Assembly (NCBI RefSeq): GCF_001975665.1
Contig: NZ_CP019419.1
Span: forward strand, 248,001 to 312,000
Length of the DNA: 64,000 bases
Source: Polaribacter reichenbachii
GTDB lineage: Bacteria > Bacteroidota > Bacteroidia > Flavobacteriales > Flavobacteriaceae
Direction of reading: 5' to 3'
Shown: piece by piece, positions 26,285 through 34,331 of the stretch
Numbering within the stretch: the first letter of the stretch is position 1
How the letters are laid out: each line of letters starts with the position of its first letter
Notes under the pieces: generated by a model
Told to the model about the DNA's origin: nothing
Database searches by the model: none
Seen by the model: the letters and a program-made list of their open reading frames with translations, nothing else
Made by a program: the position numbers and the translations under genes

Positions 26285-27492
26285 CTAAAATAATTATAAT
26301 TGGAGGTGGTGCAGCAGGATATTTTACAGCCATAAATGCGAAAGAAAACAACCCAGAGTTAGATATTACCATTTTAGAAAAAGGTAAAGATGTTTTACAG
26401 AAAGTAAAAATTTCTGGTGGTGGACGTTGTAATGTAACTCACGCTTGTTTTATTCCTAAAGATTTGGTTCAGTTTTATCCAAGAGGAAAAAAAGAACTTT
26501 TAGGTCCCTTTCATCAATTTATGACAGGTGATACTTTTGAATGGTTTGAAGAAAGAGGTGTGCCTTTAAAAATTGAGGATGATAATCGTGTTTTCCCTGA
26601 AGCAAATACAAGTCAAGCAATTATAGATTGCTTTCAAAATGCTGTTGATAAGTTGAAAATTAAAGTGTTAACAAACTGTGGTGTAAATGAAGTTTATCAA
26701 CAAGAAAATAAATGGGTTATCAACACAAAAAACGAAACTTTTACAGCAGATAAAGTTGTTTTTGCTGCTGGAAGTTCTAAAAAAGTTTGGGATTTATGTA
26801 AAACTTTAAATCACTCTATTGTAGAACCAGTTCCATCTTTATTTACATTTAATATTAATGATAAAAGATTGGTTGATTTATTAGGGACTTCTGTGCCCAA
26901 TGCTACTGTAAATATTGTGGGCACAAAATTAGAAGCTTCTGGCCCATTATTAATTACACATTGGGGTATGAGTGGCCCAGCTGTTTTAAAATTATCGGCA
27001 TTTGGAGCAAGAATTTTAGCTGATAAAAATTATCAATATAATGTAATGGTGAATTGGTTATCTAGACCAACTGATAAAGTGTTAAATGTTTTATTAAATC
27101 TTAAAAAGAAAGAACCAAGAAAAACTGTGATTTTAAAATCGCCATTTTCTGAAATTTCAAAGCGATTATGGGAACGTTTTGTAATTGCATCAGAAATTAG
27201 AAATAATCAAAATTGGGCAGATTTAAAAAATGCTCAATTAGAGAATTTAGCCAATCAACTAACAAAAGGAATGTTTAATGCCAATGGCAGAACTACTTTT
27301 AAAGATGAATTTGTAACTGCTGGTGGTGTAGATTTAAAAGAAATTAATTTTAAACGCTTTGAAAGCAAACAACATAAAAATTTATTCTTTGTAGGTGAAG
27401 TTTTAAATATTGATGCTGTTACTGGCGGATTTAATTTTCAGAATGCTTGGACAGGTGGCTTTATTTGTGCAAAAGCTTTGGCAGAGGTTTAA
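26281..27492 (+). CDS. NAD(P)/FAD-dependent oxidoreductase, HI0933/BaiN-like
   Basis: A 403-residue flavoprotein. The FAD-binding dinucleotide motif GGGAAG is at residues 8-13, followed by KVKISGGGRCNVTH, diagnostic of the HI0933/YhiN (BaiN/RdsA) family, and a C-terminal DAVTGGFNFQNAWTGGFICAKAL segment. The natural reaction is poorly known; relatives are annotated as aminoacetone oxidases or bile-acid reductases. Its start overlaps the GYDIA kinase by four bases, so they share an operon. Confidence 0.9.
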   Translation: MTKIIIIGGGAAGYFTAINAKENNPELDITILEKGKDVLQKVKISGGGRCNVTHACFIPKDLVQFYPRGKKELLGPFHQFMTGDTFEWFEERGVPLKIEDDNRVFPEANTSQAIIDCFQNAVDKLKIKVLTNCGVNEVYQQENKWVINTKNETFTADKVVFAAGSSKKVWDLCKTLNHSIVEPVPSLFTFNINDKRLVDLLGTSVPNATVNIVGTKLEASGPLLITHWGMSGPAVLKLSAFGARILADKNYQYNVMVNWLSRPTDKVLNVLLNLKKKEPRKTVILKSPFSEISKRLWERFVIASEIRNNQNWADLKNAQLENLANQLTKGMFNANGRTTFKDEFVTAGGVDLKEINFKRFESKQHKNLFFVGEVLNIDAVTGGFNFQNAWTGGFICAKALAEV

Positions 27493-27561
27493 TATTTACC
27501 AATTATATTCGTTTCGAATAAAAAACTAACAACTAAACATTAAAACCTTATAACTAAATAA

Positions 27562-28128
27562 ATGGCAAGAACAGAATCTAACGAATTTAAAATAGGTGAA
27601 AAAGCACCAGATTTTAATTTAATCAATACTATTGATGATGAAATTTATGCGTTAAATGATTTAAAAGGTGATAAGGGAACTGTTATTATGTTTATCTGCA
27701 ATCACTGTCCGTTTGTAATTCACGTAAATGCTGAATTGGTAAAAATGGCAAATGAATACGAGCAAAAAGGAATTCGTTTTATTGCTATAAGCTCTAATGA
27801 TGTTGAGAATTATCCACAAGACGCACCTCATTTAATGAAAGAATTAGCTGCACAAGAAAAGTATTCTTTTCCTTATTTATATGATGAAACCCAAGAAGTT
27901 GCTAAAGCATATAATGCTGCTTGTACTCCAGATTTTTATGTGTTTGATGCGGATTTAAAATCTGTTTATCATGGTCAATTAGATGATTCTAGACCAGGAA
28001 ATGGAAAACCAGTTACAGGTATTGATTTAAGAAAATCTTTAAATAATATATTAGAAAATAAAAATCCGACAGAAAACCAAAAGCCAAGTGTAGGTTGTGG
28101 TATTAAATGGAAAATTAACCTTAACTAA
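27562..28128 (+). CDS. Thioredoxin-like (AhpC/TSA-redoxin) protein
   Basis: A 188-residue thioredoxin-fold protein with the active-site CxxC at Cys46-Cys49 (FICNHCPFV) and the cis-proline region ACTPDFYVFD. There is no signal peptide, so it is cytoplasmic. It fits the group annotated as thioredoxin family or peroxiredoxin-like proteins of Bacteroidota. The stop is only 5 bases from the convergent lipoprotein gene's stop, with no hairpin between. Confidence 0.88.
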   Translation: MARTESNEFKIGEKAPDFNLINTIDDEIYALNDLKGDKGTVIMFICNHCPFVIHVNAELVKMANEYEQKGIRFIAISSNDVENYPQDAPHLMKELAAQEKYSFPYLYDETQEVAKAYNAACTPDFYVFDADLKSVYHGQLDDSRPGNGKPVTGIDLRKSLNNILENKNPTENQKPSVGCGIKWKINLN

Positions 28129-28133
28129 AGAAT

Positions 28134-29642
28134 TTATTCGAAAGTAATGCTTTGATATGCTCCTATATCAGGATTTGTAGTTCTAACAATCCCTAGAATA
28201 TCAAAAGAAAAAGAAGTCGTTTTAGCTTTATTTATGGCATCAGAATCTTGACCAATTATAAAATCTTCATTCTGCGAATCTCTAAAATTTGCAAAACCAT
28301 TTAAAATTATATTTTGATAATTGGTATTGTTTTCGAAATCTAACTCAACAACATCAGTAAAAGAATCGCTTGCGTCATTAAATTGAATCATACAATTGCT
28401 AATGTTGTAATTGAATAAACTTCCATCAACCTTATCTAAAACAAATTCAATATTATTATTACCACCAAAAATACAATTGGTAAAATTTGCAGCATTTAAA
28501 GCTCTAGTTTCAGTAATTTCTTGACCATTAGCATCATTATAAGTAAAGAAATTATTCACTAAAACTGCTGGTAGTTGTCTAATTCCGTTATTCCAAAAAT
28601 TAGCAAAAGTACTGTGTGTAAAATTGTAAGTACCACCAATTGTTGCTGCTAAAGAAGCTTCGCCTGCAGCACCAATAACCACATTATGCGCTTCTATATT
28701 CGTTTCTCTTGCTAAAATACCAAAGTTAGAATGATTGTAGATTTCAGTGTTTTGTAATTTTAAAGTTGGGTTAGTATCAGAACCAATACTATCAATTAAA
28801 ATACCAATAATTCCGTTTTTAATTTGAGCGTGATAAACTTCGTTGTCTTTGCTTCCTGCACGCATCCAAATAGTACCCCATTGACCTGGAGTTTGGTTAA
28901 ATCTGTGCTCTAAACGATCACCTTCAAAAACTACTTTTTCATTTAAAGTTCCATTTACTTTTAAGGTAGCTTTATCATCGATTATTAAACCAGAATTGTT
29001 GTGAAAATAGACTTTAGCACCAGCTTCTATAGTTAAAGTTTTATTTGCTGGAACAGCAGCATAACCATAAATTACTGTAGGTTTTTCTTTTGTAATGATT
29101 AACTCAGTATCTGTTAAATAACGTCCTTTTATTGTTGTTGCTTGCCCATCAATAGTTAAACTATCAATTTTCATTGTAATTGGATCTCGTTCTGGAAAAA
29201 TAAAATAGGCATCTTGCACCAAAGTTACCAAATCTACATCTTGCTGATTTGCGCCATTATCAAACAAAATTCTATCTGTATATAAAGGATCTGAAATTGT
29301 AGATTCATCAATTGTAGTTTCTACAAAAACGTAAATGCTATCTTTTGCTAAAATATCTATATCGTTAAATTCTTTACCTGGAATTCCATCAACATTTAAT
29401 CTATAGTTAGATGTAGAACCATTTTCTAAAGTAATTTTCGGAATTGTAATAGCTTTATTACCTCTATTGTATACTTTTAAATTATAAGTTGCAGAACCAA
29501 TGTTTGTAAAAACAGTATCTAAAAAAACAGTGTCTTTAGAAAACTCTAAACTACCAAAACTTGGTACTGTAGAAAAATCTTTTCTGCAAGAACTCATAGA
29601 AATTAGAGCAATACAAATTAAAAGAGTAATAAAGTAACGCAT
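28134..29642 (-). CDS. Lipoprotein with predicted parallel beta-helix
   Basis: A 502-residue exported lipoprotein (lipobox SMSSCRK, Cys19). After an Ig-like N-terminal stretch (about 25-130, with DTVFTNIGSATYNLKVYN) the sequence consists of repeated short strands rich in Asn, Gly and Ile, such as LKLQNTEIYNHSNFGILARETNIEAHN (split here only as a description), typical of right-handed beta-helix proteins. Similar proteins are widespread in flavobacteria without assigned function. It is followed upstream on the same strand by the glutaminyl cyclase gene, 43 bases away. Confidence 0.75.
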   Translation of the reverse strand: MRYFITLLICIALISMSSCRKDFSTVPSFGSLEFSKDTVFLDTVFTNIGSATYNLKVYNRGNKAITIPKITLENGSTSNYRLNVDGIPGKEFNDIDILAKDSIYVFVETTIDESTISDPLYTDRILFDNGANQQDVDLVTLVQDAYFIFPERDPITMKIDSLTIDGQATTIKGRYLTDTELIITKEKPTVIYGYAAVPANKTLTIEAGAKVYFHNNSGLIIDDKATLKVNGTLNEKVVFEGDRLEHRFNQTPGQWGTIWMRAGSKDNEVYHAQIKNGIIGILIDSIGSDTNPTLKLQNTEIYNHSNFGILARETNIEAHNVVIGAAGEASLAATIGGTYNFTHSTFANFWNNGIRQLPAVLVNNFFTYNDANGQEITETRALNAANFTNCIFGGNNNIEFVLDKVDGSLFNYNISNCMIQFNDASDSFTDVVELDFENNTNYQNIILNGFANFRDSQNEDFIIGQDSDAINKAKTTSFSFDILGIVRTTNPDIGAYQSITFE

Positions 29643-29685
29643 AAATCAATTTTTATAAAAATAGAACTTTAAAATAAATAGTTTA

Positions 29686-30723
29686 TTATTCTGTTAACAA
29701 TTTGATTTCAAAAAGTTTACCCCAATTTTTACCGGTAACAAAAAGTCTGTCGTTTTCTTTATCGTAAGCAATACCATTTAAAACATCATCTTGACCTTCT
29801 AATTTTTGAGTTTTCTCCATTTCTTTAACCAAACCTTTTAAGTTAATAATACCATCTACAACTCCGTTTTTAGGATTTATGATTGCTATTAAGGGTTTCT
29901 GCCAATAATTAGCATAAATTTTACCATTTACCCATTCTAATTCATTTAAACTTTTTAACGAGACTTTATTGGTATAAGCTTGTATAGATCTTATTTCATT
30001 TAGAGTTTCTAAATCTAAAAACCAAATTTTATTAGAACCATCAGATTTAATAAATTCTTTATCATTATGTGTTAAACCCCAACCTTCTTTACTCTTATTA
30101 TACTTAAACTCACTTACTTGTTTAAAAGTTTTTAAATCATAGACAAAACCTTTTTTAGCTTCCCAAGTTAACCAATAAACCTTATCATTAACAATAGTCA
30201 TTCCTTCTCCAAAAAACTGCTTATCTAAATCTATCTTTTTTAGTACTTTACCTGATTTTATTTCCACTTTTCTTAAGGTAGATTGCCCTCTTCTACCTGT
30301 TGTTTCATATAAAAAACCATTGTTATATTCTAAACCTTGGGTAAATGCATTTGTATCATGAGGATAAGAATTTACAATTTCAAAATTATAAAGCACAGGT
30401 TTTTTATCAGAAAAAATTTCAAACGAATTGTTTAACTTTTTCGTTTTACCAGGATAAAATGCCAAAGCAGAAACAGCATATTTACCTACACCATAATCTG
30501 CAGCATTTAGCGTTATCGAATTTCCATCCGAAGAAATTTCTTTACCGTTTACAAAAAACTGAACATTATCTACTTGTTGATTATTCTCTTCTTTTAAAGT
30601 AATTTCAATTTTATCTTTGATTGTATTTTTTTTGGAAACATCTAGCGTAAATTTGTAATCTTTATCGCAACTTGTAAATAAATAGAACGATAATAGCAAT
30701 GTAACTAAGGCAATTTTCTTCAT
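29686..30723 (-). CDS. Glutaminyl-peptide cyclotransferase, lipoprotein
   Basis: A 345-residue lipoprotein (Cys19 in LFTSCDK). Residues 25-105 look like an Ig-type domain; from about 110 the plant-type glutaminyl cyclase beta-propeller begins with YPHDTNAFTQGLEY, followed by ETTGRRGQSTLR and FFGEGMTIVND, motifs of that family. The enzyme forms N-terminal pyroglutamate on exported peptides or proteins, which is common in Bacteroidota for proteins whose mature N terminus is Gln. It is probably transcribed with the beta-helix lipoprotein gene. Confidence 0.88.
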   Translation of the reverse strand: MKKIALVTLLLSFYLFTSCDKDYKFTLDVSKKNTIKDKIEITLKEENNQQVDNVQFFVNGKEISSDGNSITLNAADYGVGKYAVSALAFYPGKTKKLNNSFEIFSDKKPVLYNFEIVNSYPHDTNAFTQGLEYNNGFLYETTGRRGQSTLRKVEIKSGKVLKKIDLDKQFFGEGMTIVNDKVYWLTWEAKKGFVYDLKTFKQVSEFKYNKSKEGWGLTHNDKEFIKSDGSNKIWFLDLETLNEIRSIQAYTNKVSLKSLNELEWVNGKIYANYWQKPLIAIINPKNGVVDGIINLKGLVKEMEKTQKLEGQDDVLNGIAYDKENDRLFVTGKNWGKLFEIKLLTE

Positions 30724-30836
30724 TATAATAATTATTTTATAAGATTTAAAGTAGCTAAAACAGAGGTTTAACCACTTATATTTAATGTTTTAAACCAGAT
30801 ATTTACTACAACTACAAAGAAAAGTAATTTATTTAT

Positions 30837-30865
30837 TTGTAAATTAAAAAATATCCTTAAATTTG
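30837..30865 (+). promoter_or_regulatory. rpmE2 promoter
   Basis: TTG (30837-30839), an 18-base spacer and TAAATTTG (30858-30865) are a full match to the Bacteroidota consensus. It predicts a leader of about 90 bases before rpmE2. Confidence 0.8.
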
Positions 30866-30904
30866 CATCCTCAAAATAGTAATTTATAGCTATTTAGAGA
30901 ATTT

Positions 30905-30927
30905 AGTAAAGCCTTACCAACTTTACT
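30905..30927 (+). promoter_or_regulatory. Leader hairpin upstream of rpmE2
   Basis: AGTAAAG and CTTTACT form a perfect 7-base stem around a 9-base loop inside the transcribed leader. It may be an L31 autoregulatory site; this is inferred from position only. Confidence 0.45.
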
Positions 30928-30964
30928 TTGCAAACATAACATTAAAGAATTAAAATATTATAAA

Positions 30965-31216
30965 ATGAAAAAAGGAATTCATCCAGAAAATTATAGAATG
31001 GTAGCTTTTAAAGATATGTCTAACGAAGACGTTTTTTTAACACGTTCTACTGTAGACACTAAAGAAACTTTAGAAGTTGATGGTGTAGAGTATCCTTTAG
31101 TAAAATTAGAGATTTCTAGAACATCTCACCCATTTTACACTGGTAAATCTAAACTTATTGATGCTGCAGGACGTATTGACAAGTTCAAAAACAAATACGC
31201 AAAATTCAAGAAATAA
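30965..31216 (+). CDS. rpmE2: 50S ribosomal protein L31 type B
   Basis: An 83-residue ribosomal protein starting [17 protein letters not shown]. It is the type B (zinc-free) form: it contains no cysteine at all, whereas the zinc form carries a CxxC pair. The internal block [21 protein letters not shown] is diagnostic. It has its own promoter, a long leader and a strong terminator, so it is a single-gene unit. Confidence 0.96.
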   Translation: MKKGIHPENYRMVAFKDMSNEDVFLTRSTVDTKETLEVDGVEYPLVKLEISRTSHPFYTGKSKLIDAAGRIDKFKNKYAKFKK

Positions 31217-31239
31217 TCTTAGAATTTTCAAAATATTTA

Positions 31240-31272
31240 AAACTCCAACATTCATTTGTTGGAGTTTTTTTG
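31240..31272 (+). terminator. Intrinsic terminator after rpmE2
   Basis: AAACTCCAACA, a 6-base loop and TGTTGGAGTTT followed by Ts, 24 bases after the stop codon. Confidence 0.9.
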
Positions 31273-31311
31273 TTCTGATTTTGTAATTGTCAATTCCATT
31301 ACAGTCGAGAA

Positions 31312-31404
31312 GTTGGGCGTTTCCTTTCAGGTCGGGTTTTACGCTACAATCTTTTTAAGCTGAAAAAACAGCTAAAAAAGGATTTTCACTGCAACCCCTA
31401 ACGC
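31312..31404. repeat. Dispersed intergenic repeat of flavobacterial type
   Basis: A GC-richer block in an AT-rich gap. It starts GTTGGGCGTTTCC and ends CAACCCCTAACGC, and folds around an inner AGCTG/CAGCT stem (31358-31362 and 31369-31373) with GGGTT...AATCTTTTT arms. I recall near-identical blocks in intergenic regions of many Flavobacteriaceae genomes. No ORF is present. Its function is unknown. Confidence 0.6.
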
Positions 31405-31478
31405 AATTATTTGCCAACTATTTTAATAATTAAAAACAAATAGATTACTTTTAATCTTCTTAAAACGAAAATTAAATA

Positions 31479-32984
31479 ATGAGAAATACCATTCTTTCTT
31501 TTTTAATAACAGCAACAGTATTAAGTGGAGTTTTAGTTTATTTTTTGCCACATATAGGCAACATAATTCTACTTTCAATATCAGGTTTATTAACTTTAAT
31601 TGCTATTTACGATAGTTTACAAACCAAACATTCTTTATTAAGAGCCTTCCCTTTATTAGCTCGTTTGCGTTGGCTTTTTGAAGAAGAAAGAGATAAAATT
31701 CAACAATATTTTATAGAGGATAATTTAAATGGAACACCTATAAATAGAGAAAAAAGAAGCGTTGTTTACCAAAGAGCAAAACTATCTAAAGACACCATTC
31801 CTTTTGGCACACAACATAATGTTTATGCCAAAGGATATGAGTTTGTAAAGCATTCTTTATTTCCAAAAAATCATCATTATACAACAGGAGAACGTATAAT
31901 TTTTGGCTCTGACAAATGCTCTCAAAAATATGATGGTTCTATCATAAACATTTCTGCAATGTCTTTTGGCTCTTTAAGTAGTAATGCAATTATGGCTTTA
32001 AATCAAGGAGCAAAAATGGGAAATTTTGCGCATAATACTGGTGAAGGAGGAATTTCTCCTTATCATTTACAAGGTGGAGATTTAATCTTTCAAGTAGGTA
32101 CAGGTTATTTTGGTGCAGGAAAATCTGTAGATAGCAAACGTGTTTTTGATGCCGAAATTTTCAAGAAAAACGCAATTCGTCCTGAAGTAAAAATGATTGA
32201 AATTAAATTTTCTCAAGGTGCAAAACCAGGTCATGGAGGTATTTTGCCAGCAAAGAAAAACACACCCGAAATTGCAGAAATTCGTTCTGTAGAAGCTGGC
32301 ACTCAAGTAGATTCTCCTCCAGGTCATTCTGCATTTTCTAATTTTGATGAAATGATTAACTTCATTCAAAAAGTAAGAGATTTATCCGAAGGAAAACCAG
32401 TAGGAATTAAATTTTGTGTGGGTAATAATGAAGAAATTGAACAAATGATTAAAGCATTTGCTGATGCTAATAATTATCCAGATTTTATTTCAGTTGATGG
32501 TGGTGAAGGGGGTACTGGTGCTGCGCCCTTAGAGTTTACCAATTATATTGGATCTCCTTTAGTAGAAGGTTTGGTTTTTGTAAATAAACTTTTAAAACAA
32601 TACAACTTAAGACATCAAATAAAAATTATAGCTTCTGGTAAAGCTGTTGATGCTTTTGATGTTGTAAAATACCTAGCCTTAGGTGCAGATGCAATAGGTA
32701 TGGCAAGAAGCTTTATGCTAAGCTTAGGCTGTATACAAGCTAGAGAGTGTAATTTAGATACTTGTCCTGTTGGTGTGGCTACACAAGATGAAGATTTAGT
32801 TGAAGCTTTGGTTGTAGAACAAAAGAATATTCGTGTAAAAAATTATCATAATAAAACAATTACAGCTGTTAAAGAAATGGTTTCTGCAATTGGTTTAGAT
32901 TCTATTGATGACATACAACCCAATCAAGTTTTTAGACGTAGAAAAGACGAAGAAATTGCTAGTTTAAAAGAAATTTATTATTAA
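31479..32984 (+). CDS. FMN-binding glutamate synthase-like protein
   Basis: A 501-residue protein with two N-terminal membrane helices (about 5-45) followed by a TIM-barrel like the FMN/central part of glutamate synthase. GADAIGMARSFMLSLGC leads into three cysteines at 418, 424 and 429 (spacing C-x5-C-x4-C), the 3Fe-4S ligands of GltB. It lacks the glutaminase domain, so it is not a full glutamate synthase. Its reaction is unknown; the membrane anchor suggests a redox role at the inner membrane. Confidence 0.88.
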   Translation: MRNTILSFLITATVLSGVLVYFLPHIGNIILLSISGLLTLIAIYDSLQTKHSLLRAFPLLARLRWLFEEERDKIQQYFIEDNLNGTPINREKRSVVYQRAKLSKDTIPFGTQHNVYAKGYEFVKHSLFPKNHHYTTGERIIFGSDKCSQKYDGSIINISAMSFGSLSSNAIMALNQGAKMGNFAHNTGEGGISPYHLQGGDLIFQVGTGYFGAGKSVDSKRVFDAEIFKKNAIRPEVKMIEIKFSQGAKPGHGGILPAKKNTPEIAEIRSVEAGTQVDSPPGHSAFSNFDEMINFIQKVRDLSEGKPVGIKFCVGNNEEIEQMIKAFADANNYPDFISVDGGEGGTGAAPLEFTNYIGSPLVEGLVFVNKLLKQYNLRHQIKIIASGKAVDAFDVVKYLALGADAIGMARSFMLSLGCIQARECNLDTCPVGVATQDEDLVEALVVEQKNIRVKNYHNKTITAVKEMVSAIGLDSIDDIQPNQVFRRRKDEEIASLKEIYY

Positions 32985-33055
32985 TATTTCTTCTGAGTTA
33001 ATTCGTATTAAATCTATTCTAAAAACTTTTGAGTTAAACTGTTACAAAATAAGGT

Positions 33056-33244
33056 TTAGTCGATAACTTCTCTGTTCAAATAACGAAATCTATTTAGTTT
33101 TTCTAAAACTTTCATTGCCTTAAAGGCAGCTAAATCACTTATTGATTCATTGATATATCTATAACTATTAGATTTTTCAACAAGTTTCACGTAACGATTT
33201 TGTAATTGCTTTTTAAAATTGGAAAGCTGTATTTTGTAGTACAT
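33056..33244 (-). CDS. Small basic protein, unknown function
   Basis: A 62-residue, Lys/Arg/Tyr-rich protein starting MYYKIQLSNFKKQLQNRYVK, mostly helical in appearance, with no signal peptide or membrane segment. No family is recognised. The case for a real gene is its promoter: TATATTTG (33279-33272 on the minus strand) lies 28 bases upstream and is overlapped by an inverted repeat. It is convergent with the GltB-like gene. Confidence 0.55.
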   Translation of the reverse strand: MYYKIQLSNFKKQLQNRYVKLVEKSNSYRYINESISDLAAFKAMKVLEKLNRFRYLNREVID

Positions 33245-33266
33245 AATAATTGGGGGTTAAAATTAT

Positions 33267-33300
33267 ATACTCAAATATAACAAAAATTACACTTGAGTAT
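33267..33300 (-). promoter_or_regulatory. -7 box flanked by an inverted repeat (candidate operator)
   Basis: ATACTCAA (33267-33274) and TTGAGTAT (33293-33300) are perfect 8-base arms 18 bases apart; the similarity extends inward with a few mismatches. The left arm overlaps the minus-strand -7 box TATATTTG (33279-33272). A dimeric regulator bound here would cover the promoter. Confidence 0.55.
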
Positions 33301-33343
33301 ACCTCAATTATCTTAAAATCTTCTTAAAATATGTTAATTTTAA

Positions 33344-34057
33344 CTATCTATTGTCCTGTAAAGCAAAAACTTGCTTTAATAAAGCTGTATCTCTTAAACC
33401 AACTTTTTCTCTAATCCCTTTTTCTTCTACTTCTATCATTGTAAAAACTCCTTTTAAAGCTTCATTAGTTACATAAGCTGTTAAATCTGGATCTACTTTA
33501 TTTACAAACGGAATAGAATTATATTTAGTAATTAAGTTACTCCAAATTTTATCTGCTCCTACTTTAGAGAAAGATTGATTAATTACAGGACTAAAACTAT
33601 TGTATAAACTTTGATTGGTTTTAGATTGTAAATAAGATGTTGCTGCATTTTGATCGCCTAATAAAATATTTTTTGCATCTGCAAAAGTAATTTCTTTAAC
33701 AGCATTTACAAAAATAGGAGTTGCAGTTTTTACAGCATCTTCTGCTGCTCTGTTTAGTGCTTTAATTCCTTCATCAGCTAAATTACCTAAACCAATTTTT
33801 CTTAAGCCATTATCTACAGCTTGTAATTCTTGTGGCAATAAAATTTTAACCAATTCATTTTTATAAAAACCATCTACAGCAGTTAGTTTTGTAACTTGAT
33901 TTTCGATACCATGATCTAAAGCTTGTCTCAAACCATTACCAATTTGCTCTTGTGTTAACACTCCACCTCCACTTGGCAACTGACTAACAACTTTTTGCAA
34001 CTCTGCACAACCTACAAACTGAATCGCAATTACTAATACTAAAATTCTTTTTATCAT
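33344..34057 (-). CDS. DUF4197 family lipoprotein
   Basis: A 237-residue exported protein with a lipobox FVGCAEL (Cys17). The sequence is nearly all helical and contains the DUF4197 pattern: GLRQALDHGIENQV near residue 45 and AAEDAVKTATPIFVNAVKEITFADAKNIL in the middle (given only by its ends: Ala/Glu-rich start, FADAKNIL end). The family is found in many Gram-negative bacteria with unknown function. It stands alone, 58 bases from the DUF5522 gene. Confidence 0.85.
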   Translation of the reverse strand: MIKRILVLVIAIQFVGCAELQKVVSQLPSGGGVLTQEQIGNGLRQALDHGIENQVTKLTAVDGFYKNELVKILLPQELQAVDNGLRKIGLGNLADEGIKALNRAAEDAVKTATPIFVNAVKEITFADAKNILLGDQNAATSYLQSKTNQSLYNSFSPVINQSFSKVGADKIWSNLITKYNSIPFVNKVDPDLTAYVTNEALKGVFTMIEVEEKGIREKVGLRDTALLKQVFALQDNR

Positions 34058-34114
34058 TTTTATTGATTTATTTTCTATTGTTATTAGACACTTTTATCTT
34101 TAAAAGTCACTCAA

Positions 34115-34279
34115 TTATTTAAAACTATCTGTTTTTTTATCATAACCAAAAGGACAGTGTTTACAGCCACTTTTACAACAATAACCACGTTTTAAGTGAT
34201 ATTTTTCTGTAAAAACTCTGTAACCTTGCTCGTTAAAGTAAAAATCGTCTTTTTCGAATTCTATTCTTGGATTAAACAT
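34115..34279 (-). CDS. DUF5522 family cysteine-rich microprotein
   Basis: A 54-residue protein that starts MFNPRIEFEKDDFYF and contains FTEKYHLKRGYCCKSGCKHC (20 residues), followed by PFGYDKK. The four cysteines and a histidine in RGYCCxxGCxHCP suggest a metal site, possibly a small iron-sulfur or zinc site. The pattern is that of DUF5522 proteins, which are widespread and uncharacterised. The ATG at 34279-34277 and TAA at 34117-34115 frame it cleanly. It is too short for most gene callers. Confidence 0.82.
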   Translation of the reverse strand: MFNPRIEFEKDDFYFNEQGYRVFTEKYHLKRGYCCKSGCKHCPFGYDKKTDSFK

Positions 34280-34331
34280 AATGCAAAAATAGATAAACTG
34301 GTTGTAATTAAATTCTATATTTATTCTTTAT

